A stretch of DNA of 64,000 nucleotides, taken from MPNO01 sp965200535. GTDB taxonomy: Bacteria; Pseudomonadota; Alphaproteobacteria; MPNO01. A program made the translations under genes and the position numbers. The notes under the pieces are model-generated. The model did no database searches. It was not told where the DNA came from and saw only the letters and a list, made by a program, of their open reading frames with translations. Position 1 is the first letter of the stretch. Each line of letters begins with the position of its first letter. The stretch spans positions 1,840,719 through 1,904,718 of the forward strand of contig CBDAUF010000002.1 in assembly GCA_965200535.1 (NCBI GenBank). Reading direction: 5' to 3'. Of the stretch, positions 43,923 to 52,950 are shown one piece after another.

Positions 43923-45200
43923 ATGACAGGCCGAACCGATTTCCGCCCCTGGGTGCCGCCGCCCGGGCAGTCGCGGATTGCCGGCGCCACGCCGGCCGAA
44001 CACACCGAAAACCGCACGCGGTCGGCCCGCGCCGCGGAACTGCTGGCGGGCTGGTCGGCGCTCAGCGAACGGCCCTTCACCGGCATCACCGCCGACGGCG
44101 TGGTGCGGGCCGAGCTGTTCCCGCTCGAACCCGCCGGCGCCCCCGCCGGGGCGATGGCGTCGGCCGCGCGCACCCTGCTCGAGCGCCTGTCGCCGGCCCA
44201 GCGTAAGCGGGCGCACTTCCCCGTCGGCTCGGACCTCTGGCGGCGTTGGCAGAACACCGAACTCTATCTCGAGAGCCACGGGCTCCGGTTGGACGAGGCC
44301 GCCCCGGCGCTGCGCGAGGCGGTGCTCGACGTGCTGCGCGCCGGGCTGAGTGCGCGCGGTTTCGAGAAGACCCGCGCGGTGATGCGGCTCAACGCCTTTC
44401 TCGGCGATCTGGTAGGCGGCGCCGCTATCCTCGGCGAATGGAGCTTCACCTTCTGCCTGTTCGGCACGCCGTCGCCGGACCAGCCCTGGGGATGGCAGCT
44501 ATTCGGCCATCACCTGAGCCTCAACTGTTTCGTCCTCGGCGGCCAGATGGTGCTCACCCCGTGCTTCATGGGGGCCGAGCCGGCGCATGCCGACGCCGGG
44601 CCGCACGCCGGGCTCGGCCTGTTCGAGGACGAGGAGTACCGCGGCCTCGCCCTGATGCGCTCGCTCACCCCCGGCATGCGCGGCCGGGCCATCGTCGCGC
44701 GTTCGATGAAAGGCGCGGACCTGCCTCCCGGCCGCTGGCATTTCGCCGACCATCTGCATCTCGGCGGCGCCTATCAGGACAACCGGGTCGTGCCCTACGA
44801 GGGGCTGCGCTGCAGCGCGTTGTCGGCCGGCCAGAAACGCATGCTCCGCGACTTGGTCGAATGCTATGTCGAGCCGCTGCCGTCCGGCCCGCTCCAGGCG
44901 CGGATGGCGGAGGTCGAACGGCACATCGGGGAGACCCGCTTCTGCTGGATCGGCGGGACCGGGGAGACCTCCACCTTCTACTACCGGATCCAGAGCCCGG
45001 TGATCTTCATCGAGTTCGACCACCATTCGGGCGTCTTCCTGACCAACCCGGAACCCGCCCGCTTCCACATCCACACCATCGTGCGCACGCCCAACGGCAA
45101 CGATTACGGCATCGACCTGCTGCGCCGGCACTACGCCCAGTCGGATCACCACGGCAACTCGCGGCCCGACAATCCGCAGCCCGACGGCCGACCGCTCTGA
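43923..45200 (+). CDS. DUF3500-family protein
   Basis: This 425-residue protein matches DUF3500 by the segments WGWQLFGHHLSLNCFVLGGQMVLTPCFMGAEPA, DHLHLGGAYQDNRVVPYEG, and the C-terminal VIFIEFDHHSGVFLTNPEPARFHIHTIVRTPNGNDYG. Conserved His clusters (GHHLSLN, FDHH, HIHT) suggest metal binding, but no activity is established for the family as far as I know. No signal peptide is seen. The next gene is convergent. Confidence 0.85.
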   Translation: MTGRTDFRPWVPPPGQSRIAGATPAEHTENRTRSARAAELLAGWSALSERPFTGITADGVVRAELFPLEPAGAPAGAMASAARTLLERLSPAQRKRAHFPVGSDLWRRWQNTELYLESHGLRLDEAAPALREAVLDVLRAGLSARGFEKTRAVMRLNAFLGDLVGGAAILGEWSFTFCLFGTPSPDQPWGWQLFGHHLSLNCFVLGGQMVLTPCFMGAEPAHADAGPHAGLGLFEDEEYRGLALMRSLTPGMRGRAIVARSMKGADLPPGRWHFADHLHLGGAYQDNRVVPYEGLRCSALSAGQKRMLRDLVECYVEPLPSGPLQARMAEVERHIGETRFCWIGGTGETSTFYYRIQSPVIFIEFDHHSGVFLTNPEPARFHIHTIVRTPNGNDYGIDLLRRHYAQSDHHGNSRPDNPQPDGRPL

Positions 45201-45245
45201 CAATCGGAGGCGGGTCCGCTCCCGCCCGCGGAAGGCTCTCCGCCG

Positions 45246-45563
45246 TCAGGCGGCGGTGGAGACCGCGCCGATATCGTTGTCGACGATCACCGGCGAGTCG
45301 AAATACTCGATCGACGGCTCGACCCCGAAGCGTTCGCGGATGCCGGCCCGCCACGCCGCATCGTAGAGCCGTTCGGCATCCGCGCGCGAGCGGAACAGGT
45401 AGACGCCGCCGCCGGTCCGCCCGTCCTCCGACAGGAGATAGTATTTGCGGACCAGCCCCTCGACCCCGCGGTAGCGCGGCGCGGACGCCGCGAACGCGGC
45501 CTTCGCCGCCTCGCGCGTCTTGTCCTCCGGCAGCGCAAAACGCACGATTGCAGTGACCGCCAT
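45246..45563 (-). CDS. YdhR-like/ABM-fold small protein
   Basis: This 105-residue ferredoxin-like alpha/beta protein (MAVTAIVRFALPEDKTREAAKAAFAASAPRYRGVEGLVRKYYLLSEDGRTGGGVYLFRSRADAERLY) resembles the YdhR putative mono-oxygenase family. The segments GLVRKYYLL and GGVYLFxSxxDAE are typical. ATG 45563 is preceded by GAGG at a proper distance. The function of the family is poorly known; some relatives act on aromatic substrates as cofactor-free oxygenases. Confidence 0.75.
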   Translation of the reverse strand: MAVTAIVRFALPEDKTREAAKAAFAASAPRYRGVEGLVRKYYLLSEDGRTGGGVYLFRSRADAERLYDAAWRAGIRERFGVEPSIEYFDSPVIVDNDIGAVSTAA

Positions 45564-45684
45564 GACCCGACCTCCCCGGTTCGCGATACCGGGCAAACCT
45601 ACCACACCGGCCGCACACGGTCATCGGCTGAGGGGCGGGAGGGGGCGCGGTTGCAACCGTTGCGATCGTCGATGGGATGGGTGC

Positions 45685-45999
45685 ATGACGGTGGCGTTCG
45701 ATACCCTGAAGGCGGCGCGGCGTCTGCGCGACGAAGGCGGCTTCGACGAGAGGCAGGCGGCAATCCTGCTCAAGGGCATGGACGAAACCCTGGCGACCAA
45801 GGTCGATCTGGAGAAGACCGAGGCGGCGCTGCGGGGTCAGATGCGTGCGTTCGAGCAGCGGATGACGATGCGTCTGGGCGGGATGCCGGTGGGCGTCGTG
45901 GCCCTCATCGTGGCACCGGTCGGCTTCTGTAGCAATTGCGCGCCGGTCCGGTGCTGTGCCGCGGGTCCTGCAGGGGTCCGGGGGACTGGCCTGCTGTGA
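45685..45999 (+). CDS. DUF1640-like coiled-coil membrane protein, divergent C-terminus
   Basis: This 104-residue product starts MTVAFDTLKAARRLRDEGGFDERQAAILLKGMDETLATKVDLEKTEAALRGQMRAFEQRMTMRLGGM. This is the DUF1640 pattern of a short helical head and coiled coil before a C-terminal membrane helix. The expected hydrophobic anchor begins (VGVVALIVAPVGF), but the remainder (CSNCAPVRCCAAGPAG...) is unlike the family. The true C-terminus may therefore have been lost by a frameshift near 45920. Confidence 0.55.
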   Translation: MTVAFDTLKAARRLRDEGGFDERQAAILLKGMDETLATKVDLEKTEAALRGQMRAFEQRMTMRLGGMPVGVVALIVAPVGFCSNCAPVRCCAAGPAGVRGTGLL

Positions 46000-46100
46000 C
46001 GGCGGCAGGGACCTCGGGGTGCGATGGAGAAAGCGCGGTCAGGGCGGAAGGGGGAGGCCGGCCCCCTGCTGCAGCGGGCCGGCCTCCGTCCGGGCAAACC

Positions 46101-46665
46101 CTAGAATGTGTAGAGGATGCCGAGTTGGATGCGGGAGGCCCTTTCCTCGGCGGCCGGCGTCGCTGCGTCGTGTGGGTCGAACTCTGCCGTAGTTCGAGCC
46201 CGATATTGGCCTGCAGCATCGGGCTCCACCACACCGTGGCGTGCACCGTGCGCACCTCCTTGTCCGCACCGCCGACTGCCCCTTGGGCGTCCTCGTGGTC
46301 GAGCCAGCCGTAGCAGAGGCCGGCCCGCACCGTGCCGCTGAACCGGTGGCTGATGCCGACGAACCCGTCCATCGAGTCCTGAAGCTGCAGCTTGCCGCCC
46401 TTGCCGTCGTCCACCACCGCGCCGGCCCGGCCCGCACCGAGCAGCCAGCCGTCGAAGCCCTTGGTCATGTTGAGCAACCCCATCACCTTGGTCGCATCGG
46501 ACACGTTGAGATGGACCCCGAAATGGAGACCGCGCGCGCCCTCCTTGTCGCCCATATAGTCGACCTGCCCGACCGCGGCCGCCGCGTTCACCGCGCCCCA
46601 GCCCGAGCCGTAGCGCACCACCCCCACCAGGGTCGGCAGCTTGTTGGCCGTCGCGGCGTCCCGGG
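46101..46665 (-). pseudogene. Headless porin fragment with frameshift
   Basis: The minus strand encodes the C-terminal part of a general porin: VGVVRYGSGWGAVNAAAAVGQVDYMGDKEGARGLHFGVHLNVSDATKVMGLLNMTKGFDG... through WWSPMLQANIGLELR. It then continues, in a different frame, as TTAEFDPHDAATPAAEERASRIQLGILYTF with the terminal Phe of outer-membrane proteins. The N-terminal half and signal peptide are missing upstream of about 46665, and there is a frameshift near 46190. It lies directly downstream of porin 1 on the same strand. Confidence 0.75.
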
Positions 46666-47075
46666 ACAGGTTCGCCTATCCCCTGGGGACAGTACCGGCA
46701 CCGGACGAGGGTCTGGCCGGGATGTTCCCAAAGGGGGCCAGGATCATGTGAGCGAGGTCCGCGGTCTTCGCGCCGGGATCGGGGAGGAGATCGCGGAGCG
46801 GGAATATTGCCGCGCGGAGCCAGTCGATGAGCCGGACGGAGCAGCGCGCGGTTATCGATACGCGGCCGCCCATCCTCGAGCCTGAGCCGCCAGTGCCGAC
46901 CGCCGCGCGCTTCACGGGAGCAAATGCGGAGGGCCGGGACACACCCCCGACCCTCCGTATTCCATAACTCAAATCCACCCTGCCGCAAGACGGTGCGGTC
47001 ATCAAGAAAATCCCCGCTCCCTGGAAAGAGAGCGGAGATCCGGTAGGACCGCGACAGCCCCGAAAGTACGTCGGG
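46666..47075. other. 410 bp between porin fragment and porin 1
   Basis: No supported gene. A minus-strand frame contains RLIDWLRAAIFPLRDLLPDPGAKTADLAHMILAPFGNIPA, which reads like a piece of real protein, possibly a degraded mobile-element product, but I cannot identify it. The stretch may be the scar where the head of the truncated porin was lost. Confidence 0.35.
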
Positions 47076-48281
47076 TTAGAACGTTACCTTGATGCCGGCG
47101 ACCAGCGCGGCACCGGAGTTCTGATCCTGTGTCGTAACGTGCCGAGGCGGAGTGGCCATCGTCATCGGGACGAGCGGCGACCAGTCGCCCTGTGAGCTGT
47201 TCCAGATCATGTTGAGATGGGCCTTCACGCCGGGGCCGAGCGCCCGCGCGTAGCTGGCCATGATCGAGGTCTGCTCCTTATCGGAATCGTCGAGCGTTCC
47301 GTTCTGGCCGGTCACGCTGAACGAGTTGGAACCGACGACGTAGCGAACGCCGACGTCGGTCAACTGGCTGACGTCCTCCGTCCGCACGTGGGTTCCCGCG
47401 ACGCGGAAGCCGCCGCCGAAGTCGAGGGCCGCGGAGACCTGCCACTGCCTAAGGTCGCTCCCACCCATTTTGGCAGCCTGGTAGCTCGCCATCGCGCCAC
47501 CGAACGAGACACCAACGTCGCCGAACTTGTTACTGAACTTGAACGCCCCCTCCAGACCGTCGTGCTGGTCCTTGTTGGCGTTGACCCTCTTGTTGTCGTC
47601 GTCGCCCGCCTTGCGGGGAACGTAGCTCAGGCCGATCTGGAACCCACCGAGGCTCGGGGTGATGTAGGTCACCTTCTGCCCGTCGCCGTTGTCGATGCGC
47701 GCGATACCGGGAGCACCGCCGACCCTCGGAACCCAACTGTTATCGTAGCTGAGGCTCTCGCCGACGCCGGTGGCGAACGATCCGGAGATGCCCGTCAGCA
47801 TCATAGCCGGTGCGGCCACGGTGCCGCCGAGGACGATCTTGCCGAAGCCGCCGGAGACCGCGATGAAGTACTCGTCGGTCTGCTCTCCGCCGCCGCCCTG
47901 CTGGACCTCCAGTTCGGCGCGGGCGTGAATCTTCACGCCGTTGTCGAGCATGGCGCGGCCGTTGAAGTGGATCTCCGCGTCCGTCCGGGTGTCTATGGCG
48001 GACGAGGGAATGGCCTTGTCCTGTGCCCCGGAAGTAGGCAGTACCTCCTCCATGTCCGGTTTACCGTCGGTGTCGCCGTAGACCATGCGGTCGGTCTCGA
48101 TCGTCTCGCTGATGACGGCCCCGACGACACCCTCGTAGTAGCCGTTCACTGAGATCGACGGCTTCATCATCTTCTTGTCGGCAGCGAGTGCGCCGCCGGC
48201 CGCCAGCATTCCCGCCGTTATCAGCGCTGTACTGGCAAAATGTCCTCCGACGTCCGATGTGCTCTTCCCGAAGATATGCAA
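47076..48281 (-). CDS. General outer-membrane porin (porin 1)
   Basis: About 401 residues. The mature protein starts ADKKMMKPSISVNGYYEGVVGAV and ends AALVAGIKVTF with terminal Phe. Typical features are HFNGRAMLDNGVKIHARAELEVQ, GGFGKIVLGGT and DFGGGFRVAGTHVRTED. The signal-peptide core FASTALITAGMLAAGGALA is nearly identical to porin 2. No ATG lies in front of it. TTG 48281 gives a 32-residue leader starting with a basic segment and is conserved in porin 2; a further in-frame TTG exists at 48353. The start is thus uncertain. Porins of this type pass small hydrophilic solutes. Confidence 0.8.
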   Translation of the reverse strand: MHIFGKSTSDVGGHFASTALITAGMLAAGGALAADKKMMKPSISVNGYYEGVVGAVISETIETDRMVYGDTDGKPDMEEVLPTSGAQDKAIPSSAIDTRTDAEIHFNGRAMLDNGVKIHARAELEVQQGGGGEQTDEYFIAVSGGFGKIVLGGTVAAPAMMLTGISGSFATGVGESLSYDNSWVPRVGGAPGIARIDNGDGQKVTYITPSLGGFQIGLSYVPRKAGDDDNKRVNANKDQHDGLEGAFKFSNKFGDVGVSFGGAMASYQAAKMGGSDLRQWQVSAALDFGGGFRVAGTHVRTEDVSQLTDVGVRYVVGSNSFSVTGQNGTLDDSDKEQTSIMASYARALGPGVKAHLNMIWNSSQGDWSPLVPMTMATPPRHVTTQDQNSGAALVAGIKVTF

Positions 48282-48367
48282 TCGGTTGTTTTTACGACGA
48301 TTTCCCGATCGACCCGGTCCCGCCCGGAGCGAACGCCGCGTCTGCGTAATCAATCCGAAAGCGGATT
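48282..48367 (-). repeat. Porin leader repeat (copy B) with hairpin
   Basis: The region upstream of porin 1 matches the part of the porin 2 leader from the AATCCG-CTTT-CGGATT hairpin (48352-48367) down to the start codon. Upstream of the hairpin the similarity to copies A and C fades. A shared promoter or 5' leader is likely. Confidence 0.85.
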
Positions 48368-48604
48368 TGGCCTGTCCGGCTCCACCAATCCATCGTGGCG
48401 ACGGCGGCGGAGACCGTGCCGGGTATGCGCCCGTCCGTCTCTCGGCCCGCCGCAGGATGCCGCCGGCGGCTACGCTCCCTGCGCCGGGTTGCGGGGTCCC
48501 TGTGTTCGGCCCCTCGCCGGCATCCGCCTGTTGACAGCGCGGGCCGGCCGCCTAGTCTGCGCCGCATCGAGGATGCGTCGGAAACAGTCAGAAGAGGAAG
48601 CGCC

Positions 48605-49360
48605 ATGGCCCCGGCACCCAGCATCGCCCGCCCGGACGAGGCGTCCGGTGTGTACAAGGACCTCCTGGTTCGCCTGATGACCCGCCAGATCTACGCCGAG
48701 ACGGCGACCGCGGAAGTCTTCGGGAAGGCGATCTCGGTCGCCCCCAACTGGAAGGAAAAGGCGCTGGCCGCCGAGTTTGCCGCCGAGGAGGCGCGCCACA
48801 GCCAGGGGCTCTACGACCTGCTCCTCGATCTCGGCGAGGATCCCGAGACGATCATCGCCGGACGCCCGGACGCGGCCGAGTTCTGGCAGCTCGACCTCGA
48901 CAACTGGCTCCACATCGCGGTCTTCAACTTCACCGTCGACCGCGCCGGCAGCCACCAGATCATGGAATACCGCCAGTCGAGCTACACCCCGTGGGCGGAC
49001 AGCCAGGAAGAGGTGCTCGCCGACGAGGAGGACCATTACGACAACGGCGTCGAGAACCTGAAGCAGGTGGCGAAGAACCCGGCGCAACTGGCAGAGTTCC
49101 AGGCGATCTTCGACCGGGTCCTGCCCAACTGCGTCAAGCGGGCCTTCGGCCGGCTGACCGGCGCGGACAACGATTTCTGCCTCGAACACGGGCTCAAGCG
49201 CAACACCACCGAGGCGATCGTCAACCGCTACCTGACCGAGATGCGCGGCCACATGGAGGGCACGGGGCTGGTCTTCCCGCCGCTTGCGGCGTTCGAGGAA
49301 ATCGGCTGCGAACTCGCCCCGTCCTCACGCGGGATCCTGCTCTCGCTCCAGCGGAACTAG
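48605..49360 (+). CDS. Ferritin-like diiron protein (PaaA/PaaC-like)
   Basis: This 251-residue helical protein has two carboxylate/His motifs in the right spacing: AAEFAAEEARHSQGL and EVLADEEDHYDNG (E-E-x-x-H type). Together with IYAETATAEVFGKAI they fit a ferritin-like diiron centre of the phenylacetyl-CoA oxygenase-type family. It may be an oxygenase or a diiron oxidase acting alone, since no other paa genes are near. ATG 48605 has AGAGGAAG upstream. Its stop TAG shares the palindrome CTAG with the stop of the convergent gene. Confidence 0.65.
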   Translation: MAPAPSIARPDEASGVYKDLLVRLMTRQIYAETATAEVFGKAISVAPNWKEKALAAEFAAEEARHSQGLYDLLLDLGEDPETIIAGRPDAAEFWQLDLDNWLHIAVFNFTVDRAGSHQIMEYRQSSYTPWADSQEEVLADEEDHYDNGVENLKQVAKNPAQLAEFQAIFDRVLPNCVKRAFGRLTGADNDFCLEHGLKRNTTEAIVNRYLTEMRGHMEGTGLVFPPLAAFEEIGCELAPSSRGILLSLQRN

Positions 49361-50382
49361 CCTCCCGGCCCCCGCCGCCCGCGGGCGGTGCGGTGGGGCA
49401 GGGGCAGGCGCTGCCCGGCGCCGATCTCGAGCGCCTTGCGGTAGACGTGGTGTGCGACGCCGATGTCCTGGCTGACCAGGCCCACGGTGTGGATCAGGAC
49501 GCGCTCGTCCGCGCGCTCCCGCCCGACCGCCTTGCCCGCCACGAGATCGGGGATCTCGGCGTGCATCGCCTCGCGCGAGAACAGCCCGTCGGCGACGGTG
49601 CGGCGGAATTCCGGCGTCAGCATGTTGATGTCGAAATCGTCGATGACGATCTTGTCCATCGTCGGCCAGCCGGCCGGATCGAGTTCGCGCCGGGCGAGCG
49701 AGACGAAGGTGGCGCCCGGCTCGAGCCACGCCTCGCGGCTCACGATATCCTGCGAGGTGGTGCCGCCGACGGCGATGTCGGCGCCGCGCACCGCCTCTTC
49801 CGGGGTGGCGACCGCGACCACCGGGATACCGAGCGCGGCCGACCACCTGTCGGCAAACGCCTCGCGCGTCTCCGCCCGGCGCGAGGTGCAGCGGATCTCC
49901 TCGAAGGCGTACATCCCGGTCAGGCATTGCAGCGCCGTCGTCCCCATCGTGCCGACGCCGACGAGGCCGAGCACCCTCGGGTCGGGGCCGGCCATCCACT
50001 TGCAGGCGAGGCAGGCCGCCGCCGTGCTGCGGATCGCATAGGTCCAGTGCTCGTCGACGATGGCGAGCGCGATCGAGGTCGCGGGGTCGCTGAGGACGAT
50101 ATAGCGGGTCGCCTCCAGCGTGCCGACGGTCGAGCGGTCGGCGTCCTCGTAATAGCTGTAGAGGCGCACGCCGGAGACCGGGATTTCCGAGAGGAGCGCG
50201 CCCTTGACGTGCCAGTGATGGTGGAAACGGTCGTCGTCGAGGCGAAAGGCGGGCGGGTCGGTCCAGCGCACCGAACCGTCCGCGTGCATGCGGTAGACGT
50301 CCTCGCAGACTGCCATCGCCTCGGCCGGGCTCAGGAGGTCGAGCGTCTCCTCGTAGGAGAGGAACAGGAGCCCGTCGGTCAT
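49357..50382 (-). CDS. Ornithine cyclodeaminase/mu-crystallin family protein
   Basis: This 341-residue NAD-dependent enzyme of the OCD family has the nucleotide-binding motif VLGLVGVGTMGTTALQCLTGM, the preceding HWTYAIRSTAAACLACKWMA stretch and the C-terminal TVGLVSQDIGVAHHVYRKALE (family pattern G.a..D...a..vy..A). It could act as an imine reductase, amino-acid dehydrogenase or cyclodeaminase. It overlaps hyuB by 4 bp (ATGA), so the two are coupled. Ligand class is open. Confidence 0.85.
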   Translation of the reverse strand: MTDGLLFLSYEETLDLLSPAEAMAVCEDVYRMHADGSVRWTDPPAFRLDDDRFHHHWHVKGALLSEIPVSGVRLYSYYEDADRSTVGTLEATRYIVLSDPATSIALAIVDEHWTYAIRSTAAACLACKWMAGPDPRVLGLVGVGTMGTTALQCLTGMYAFEEIRCTSRRAETREAFADRWSAALGIPVVAVATPEEAVRGADIAVGGTTSQDIVSREAWLEPGATFVSLARRELDPAGWPTMDKIVIDDFDINMLTPEFRRTVADGLFSREAMHAEIPDLVAGKAVGRERADERVLIHTVGLVSQDIGVAHHVYRKALEIGAGQRLPLPHRTARGRRGPGG

Positions 50383-52196
50383 GGCCCGGCTCCGCCGTCC
50401 GCGCGGCCGGCGCCTTCCAGCACCGCCATCGCTGCGCGGACCGCTTGCGTCGCTGCGCGATCGACCGCGAGCGTGTCGGGGTCGATGACCACGCCGTAGA
50501 GCGCGCGCGCCGCCTCGAGCGAGACATAGCCCTGGCGCACATCCTCGCACACCGCCTCGGCCGGACGCTCCAGCGGCGGGCCGAAACCGCCGCCGCCGCC
50601 CGAATTGACGATGAAGGCGTCGTCGGTCCCGATCCGCTTCCAGAACAGCTTGGCGTTGGGAAACTCCGGCGCCGGCTCGCCGTCCACCCGCAGCCCGACG
50701 CGGTTGCCGCGCCCGGCGCGGCCGCCCTCCAGCCCCCACGGTTCGCAGTTGGCGCGATCGGCCTGGCTGGTGAAGACGAGCGGCGCGCGCGCGCGGACGA
50801 CATATTCGATGCCGAGCCCGCCGCGGTGGCGCCCGGCCCCGCCCGAATCGGGGATCAGCGCATGGCGCTCGATCACGATGGGATAGTTCACCTCCATCAA
50901 CTCGCTCGGGCTGTTGTGGGTGTCGCCGTCGTTGAGGCACACGGTGGCCGGCATCCCGTCCTCGTTGTGCTTGGCCCCCCAGCCGCCGCCGGTCGGCCCG
51001 ATGGACCCGATGAAGAGCCGGTTGCCGCGCGGATCGATGCCGTTCATCCGTCCGATTACGAGATCGGCGTGATGCCCCGCCGCGACCCGCTCCGGGATCG
51101 CCGGGGCGAGCGCCTTGAACAGCGCATCGACGATGGTCATGGGGAAGGTCATCCAGCTTCCCATCGCCGCCGGGCGTTCCGCGCTGACGACGCGCCCCAT
51201 GGGAACGACGGTCTTCAGCGAACGGAAGCTACCGTCGTTGATCGGGTAGTCGGTCGGAGAAACGACGCATTTGTAGGCGACCTGGGCGCAGGCGTGGGCG
51301 GTGGTGACGCCGGAGTTGTAGAAGCCCTTGACTTGGGGCGAGACGTCGCTGAGGTCGATGGTCATACCGTCGCCCTCGACCGTCGCGCGGACCGCGATCG
51401 GAACCGGCCGGCCGATATCGATCCCGTCGTCGTCCATAAACGCCTCGGCCTCGTAGACGCCGTCGGGGATCGTGCGTGTGGACTCGCGCGCGACCGATTC
51501 GGACTGGTCCATGATGCGGGCGATGGCGGCCAGCACCTCCTCCCTGCCGTAGCGGTCGATCAGCGCGAGGAAGCCGCGCTCGCCGGTGCGCACCGCGGTC
51601 AGCTGGGCGCGCAGATCTCCGAGCGCGCGTTCCGGCATACGCACGTTCATCTGGACGATGTCGATCAGGTCGCGGTTGAGCTCGCCCGCCCGCTGGAGCT
51701 TGAGGATCGGGATCTGCAGCCCTTCGGAGTAGATGTCGGTGGTAATGCCCTGCAGCGTGCCGCCGATATCGAGCCAGTGCGCCATGCAGCAGGAGAACCC
51801 GACCAGTTCGCCGCCGTGGTAAATCGGCAGGCTCAGCGTGATGTGGTTGAGGTGGCTGCCGGTGATGTAGGCGTCGTTGGTGACCAGGATGTCGCCGGGC
51901 CCGATACCGTCCGTTCCGAAGTGCGCGAGCTTGGCGCGCAGGGTCTCCGCCATGCCGCGGATGAACATCGGCAGGCCGAGTCCGATCGAGACCGTCTCCC
52001 CCTCCGCCGTGAACAGCCCGACGGTGAAGTCGAGCGCCTCGTAGATGATCATGTTGTAGGCGGTGCGCATGAGGTTGGTCTTCATTTCCCCGGTCACCGC
52101 CATGACGCCGTTGCGCACCAGTTCGGTGATCACCGGGTCGCCGTCCGGCGGACGGCCGTTCGCCGCCCCGCCCGTCATGCTGCCGTTCGCTGTCAT
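50379..52196 (-). CDS. hyuB: Hydantoinase B/oxoprolinase-type subunit
   Basis: This 605-residue protein is the beta subunit of ATP-dependent hydantoinase, N-methylhydantoinase or acetone-carboxylase-like enzymes. Landmarks are VGLFTAEGETVSIGLGLPMFIRGM, GIGPGDILVTNDAYITGSHLNHITLSLPIYHGGELVGFSCCMAHWLDIGG, and the C-terminal SGGAGRHRGGLGIEYVVRA and NSGGGGGFGPPLERP. Homology begins at ATG 52196 (MTANGSMTGG...). HyuA, the ATP-binding partner, is not encoded in this window. Confidence 0.9.
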   Translation of the reverse strand: MTANGSMTGGAANGRPPDGDPVITELVRNGVMAVTGEMKTNLMRTAYNMIIYEALDFTVGLFTAEGETVSIGLGLPMFIRGMAETLRAKLAHFGTDGIGPGDILVTNDAYITGSHLNHITLSLPIYHGGELVGFSCCMAHWLDIGGTLQGITTDIYSEGLQIPILKLQRAGELNRDLIDIVQMNVRMPERALGDLRAQLTAVRTGERGFLALIDRYGREEVLAAIARIMDQSESVARESTRTIPDGVYEAEAFMDDDGIDIGRPVPIAVRATVEGDGMTIDLSDVSPQVKGFYNSGVTTAHACAQVAYKCVVSPTDYPINDGSFRSLKTVVPMGRVVSAERPAAMGSWMTFPMTIVDALFKALAPAIPERVAAGHHADLVIGRMNGIDPRGNRLFIGSIGPTGGGWGAKHNEDGMPATVCLNDGDTHNSPSELMEVNYPIVIERHALIPDSGGAGRHRGGLGIEYVVRARAPLVFTSQADRANCEPWGLEGGRAGRGNRVGLRVDGEPAPEFPNAKLFWKRIGTDDAFIVNSGGGGGFGPPLERPAEAVCEDVRQGYVSLEAARALYGVVIDPDTLAVDRAATQAVRAAMAVLEGAGRADGGAGP

Positions 52197-52311
52197 GCCC
52201 GGACCATAGCCGGCGCGGCGCAGCGCGACAATTTGGCCGGTCGATTTGCCGGTTGGCCGGGCGCGGTCGAACGGCGATAATCCGGCATCCTGTATCGACG
52301 GGGAACGCGCC

Positions 52312-52950
52312 ATGCCGAACATCCGCATGCTCGACATCGAGGAGCTGAAACGGAGCAAGCTCCGCCCGCTGGTCAACAAGGCCTTGCGCCACCGCGCGCC
52401 CGACCCTGCGTTCCACGCCATGCTCGGCCACAGCCCGGATGTCGCGCGGTCGATGTATCTGGCCTGGGGAGCGGTCTTCAATACCGGGCGCATCGACCAC
52501 CGTCTCAAGGAGATCATCCGCGTTCAGCTCTCGCGGATGGCTGCGTGCCGCTATTGAGGCAACGTCCGGTCTGCTTCGGCGAAGCAGCAGGGCCTGACGG
52601 AAGAGACGATCGACGAGGGCATCGAGTCCTGGGAAACGAGCGACCGGTTCACCCCGGCGGAAAAGGCCGCGCTGCGCTATTCCGAGACGATGGGGACCGC
52701 ACCGGAGACGGTTGACGCCGCCCTGTACGACGCCCTTGCCGAGCATTACTCGTTGGAGGAGATCGTGGAACTGGGCGCCTTCGTCGGCTTCAACGTCGGT
52801 TACCACACGTTCTTCGGGACGCTCGATTTCTATCCCATGTTCACCCCGGACGGACGGCTGGTGGACCAGGAAGAATCGCGGCGGATATACGGCGACCGGC
52901 CGGGTTCGCTCGCCCGGTTCGCCGGCCCGGAGAGCACGGCCGCCGAATGA
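52312..52950 (+). CDS. CMD/AhpD-like protein with in-frame UGA, candidate selenoprotein (C-x-x-U)
   Basis: A 212-codon gene of the carboxymuconolactone decarboxylase/AhpD-like family. ATG 52312 follows GGGGAA. Codon 82 (52555-52557) is TGA, inside the redox motif: LSRMAACRY-[TGA]-GNVRSASAKQQGLTEETIDEG. Relatives usually carry Cys here, so the motif would be C79-x-x-U82. The reading frame and homology continue unbroken to 52950, and the next gene, a paralogue, aligns across the site without a gap. A hairpin with SECIS-like geometry follows the TGA. If read as Sec, the product would be a thiol/selenol peroxidase or redox enzyme. If not, it is a pseudogene by one Cys-to-stop change. It overlaps the paralogue by 4 bp (ATGA). 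Confidence 0.7.
52571..52587 (+). promoter_or_regulatory. SECIS-like hairpin downstream of in-frame UGA
   Basis: CTGCTTC and GAAGCAG form a perfect 7-bp stem closing a 3-nt loop GGC. It starts 13 nt after the TGA, so the apical loop begins 20 nt downstream and starts with G. These values fall in the range generally accepted for bacterial SECIS elements. It lies within the coding frame, as required in bacteria. Confidence 0.6.
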
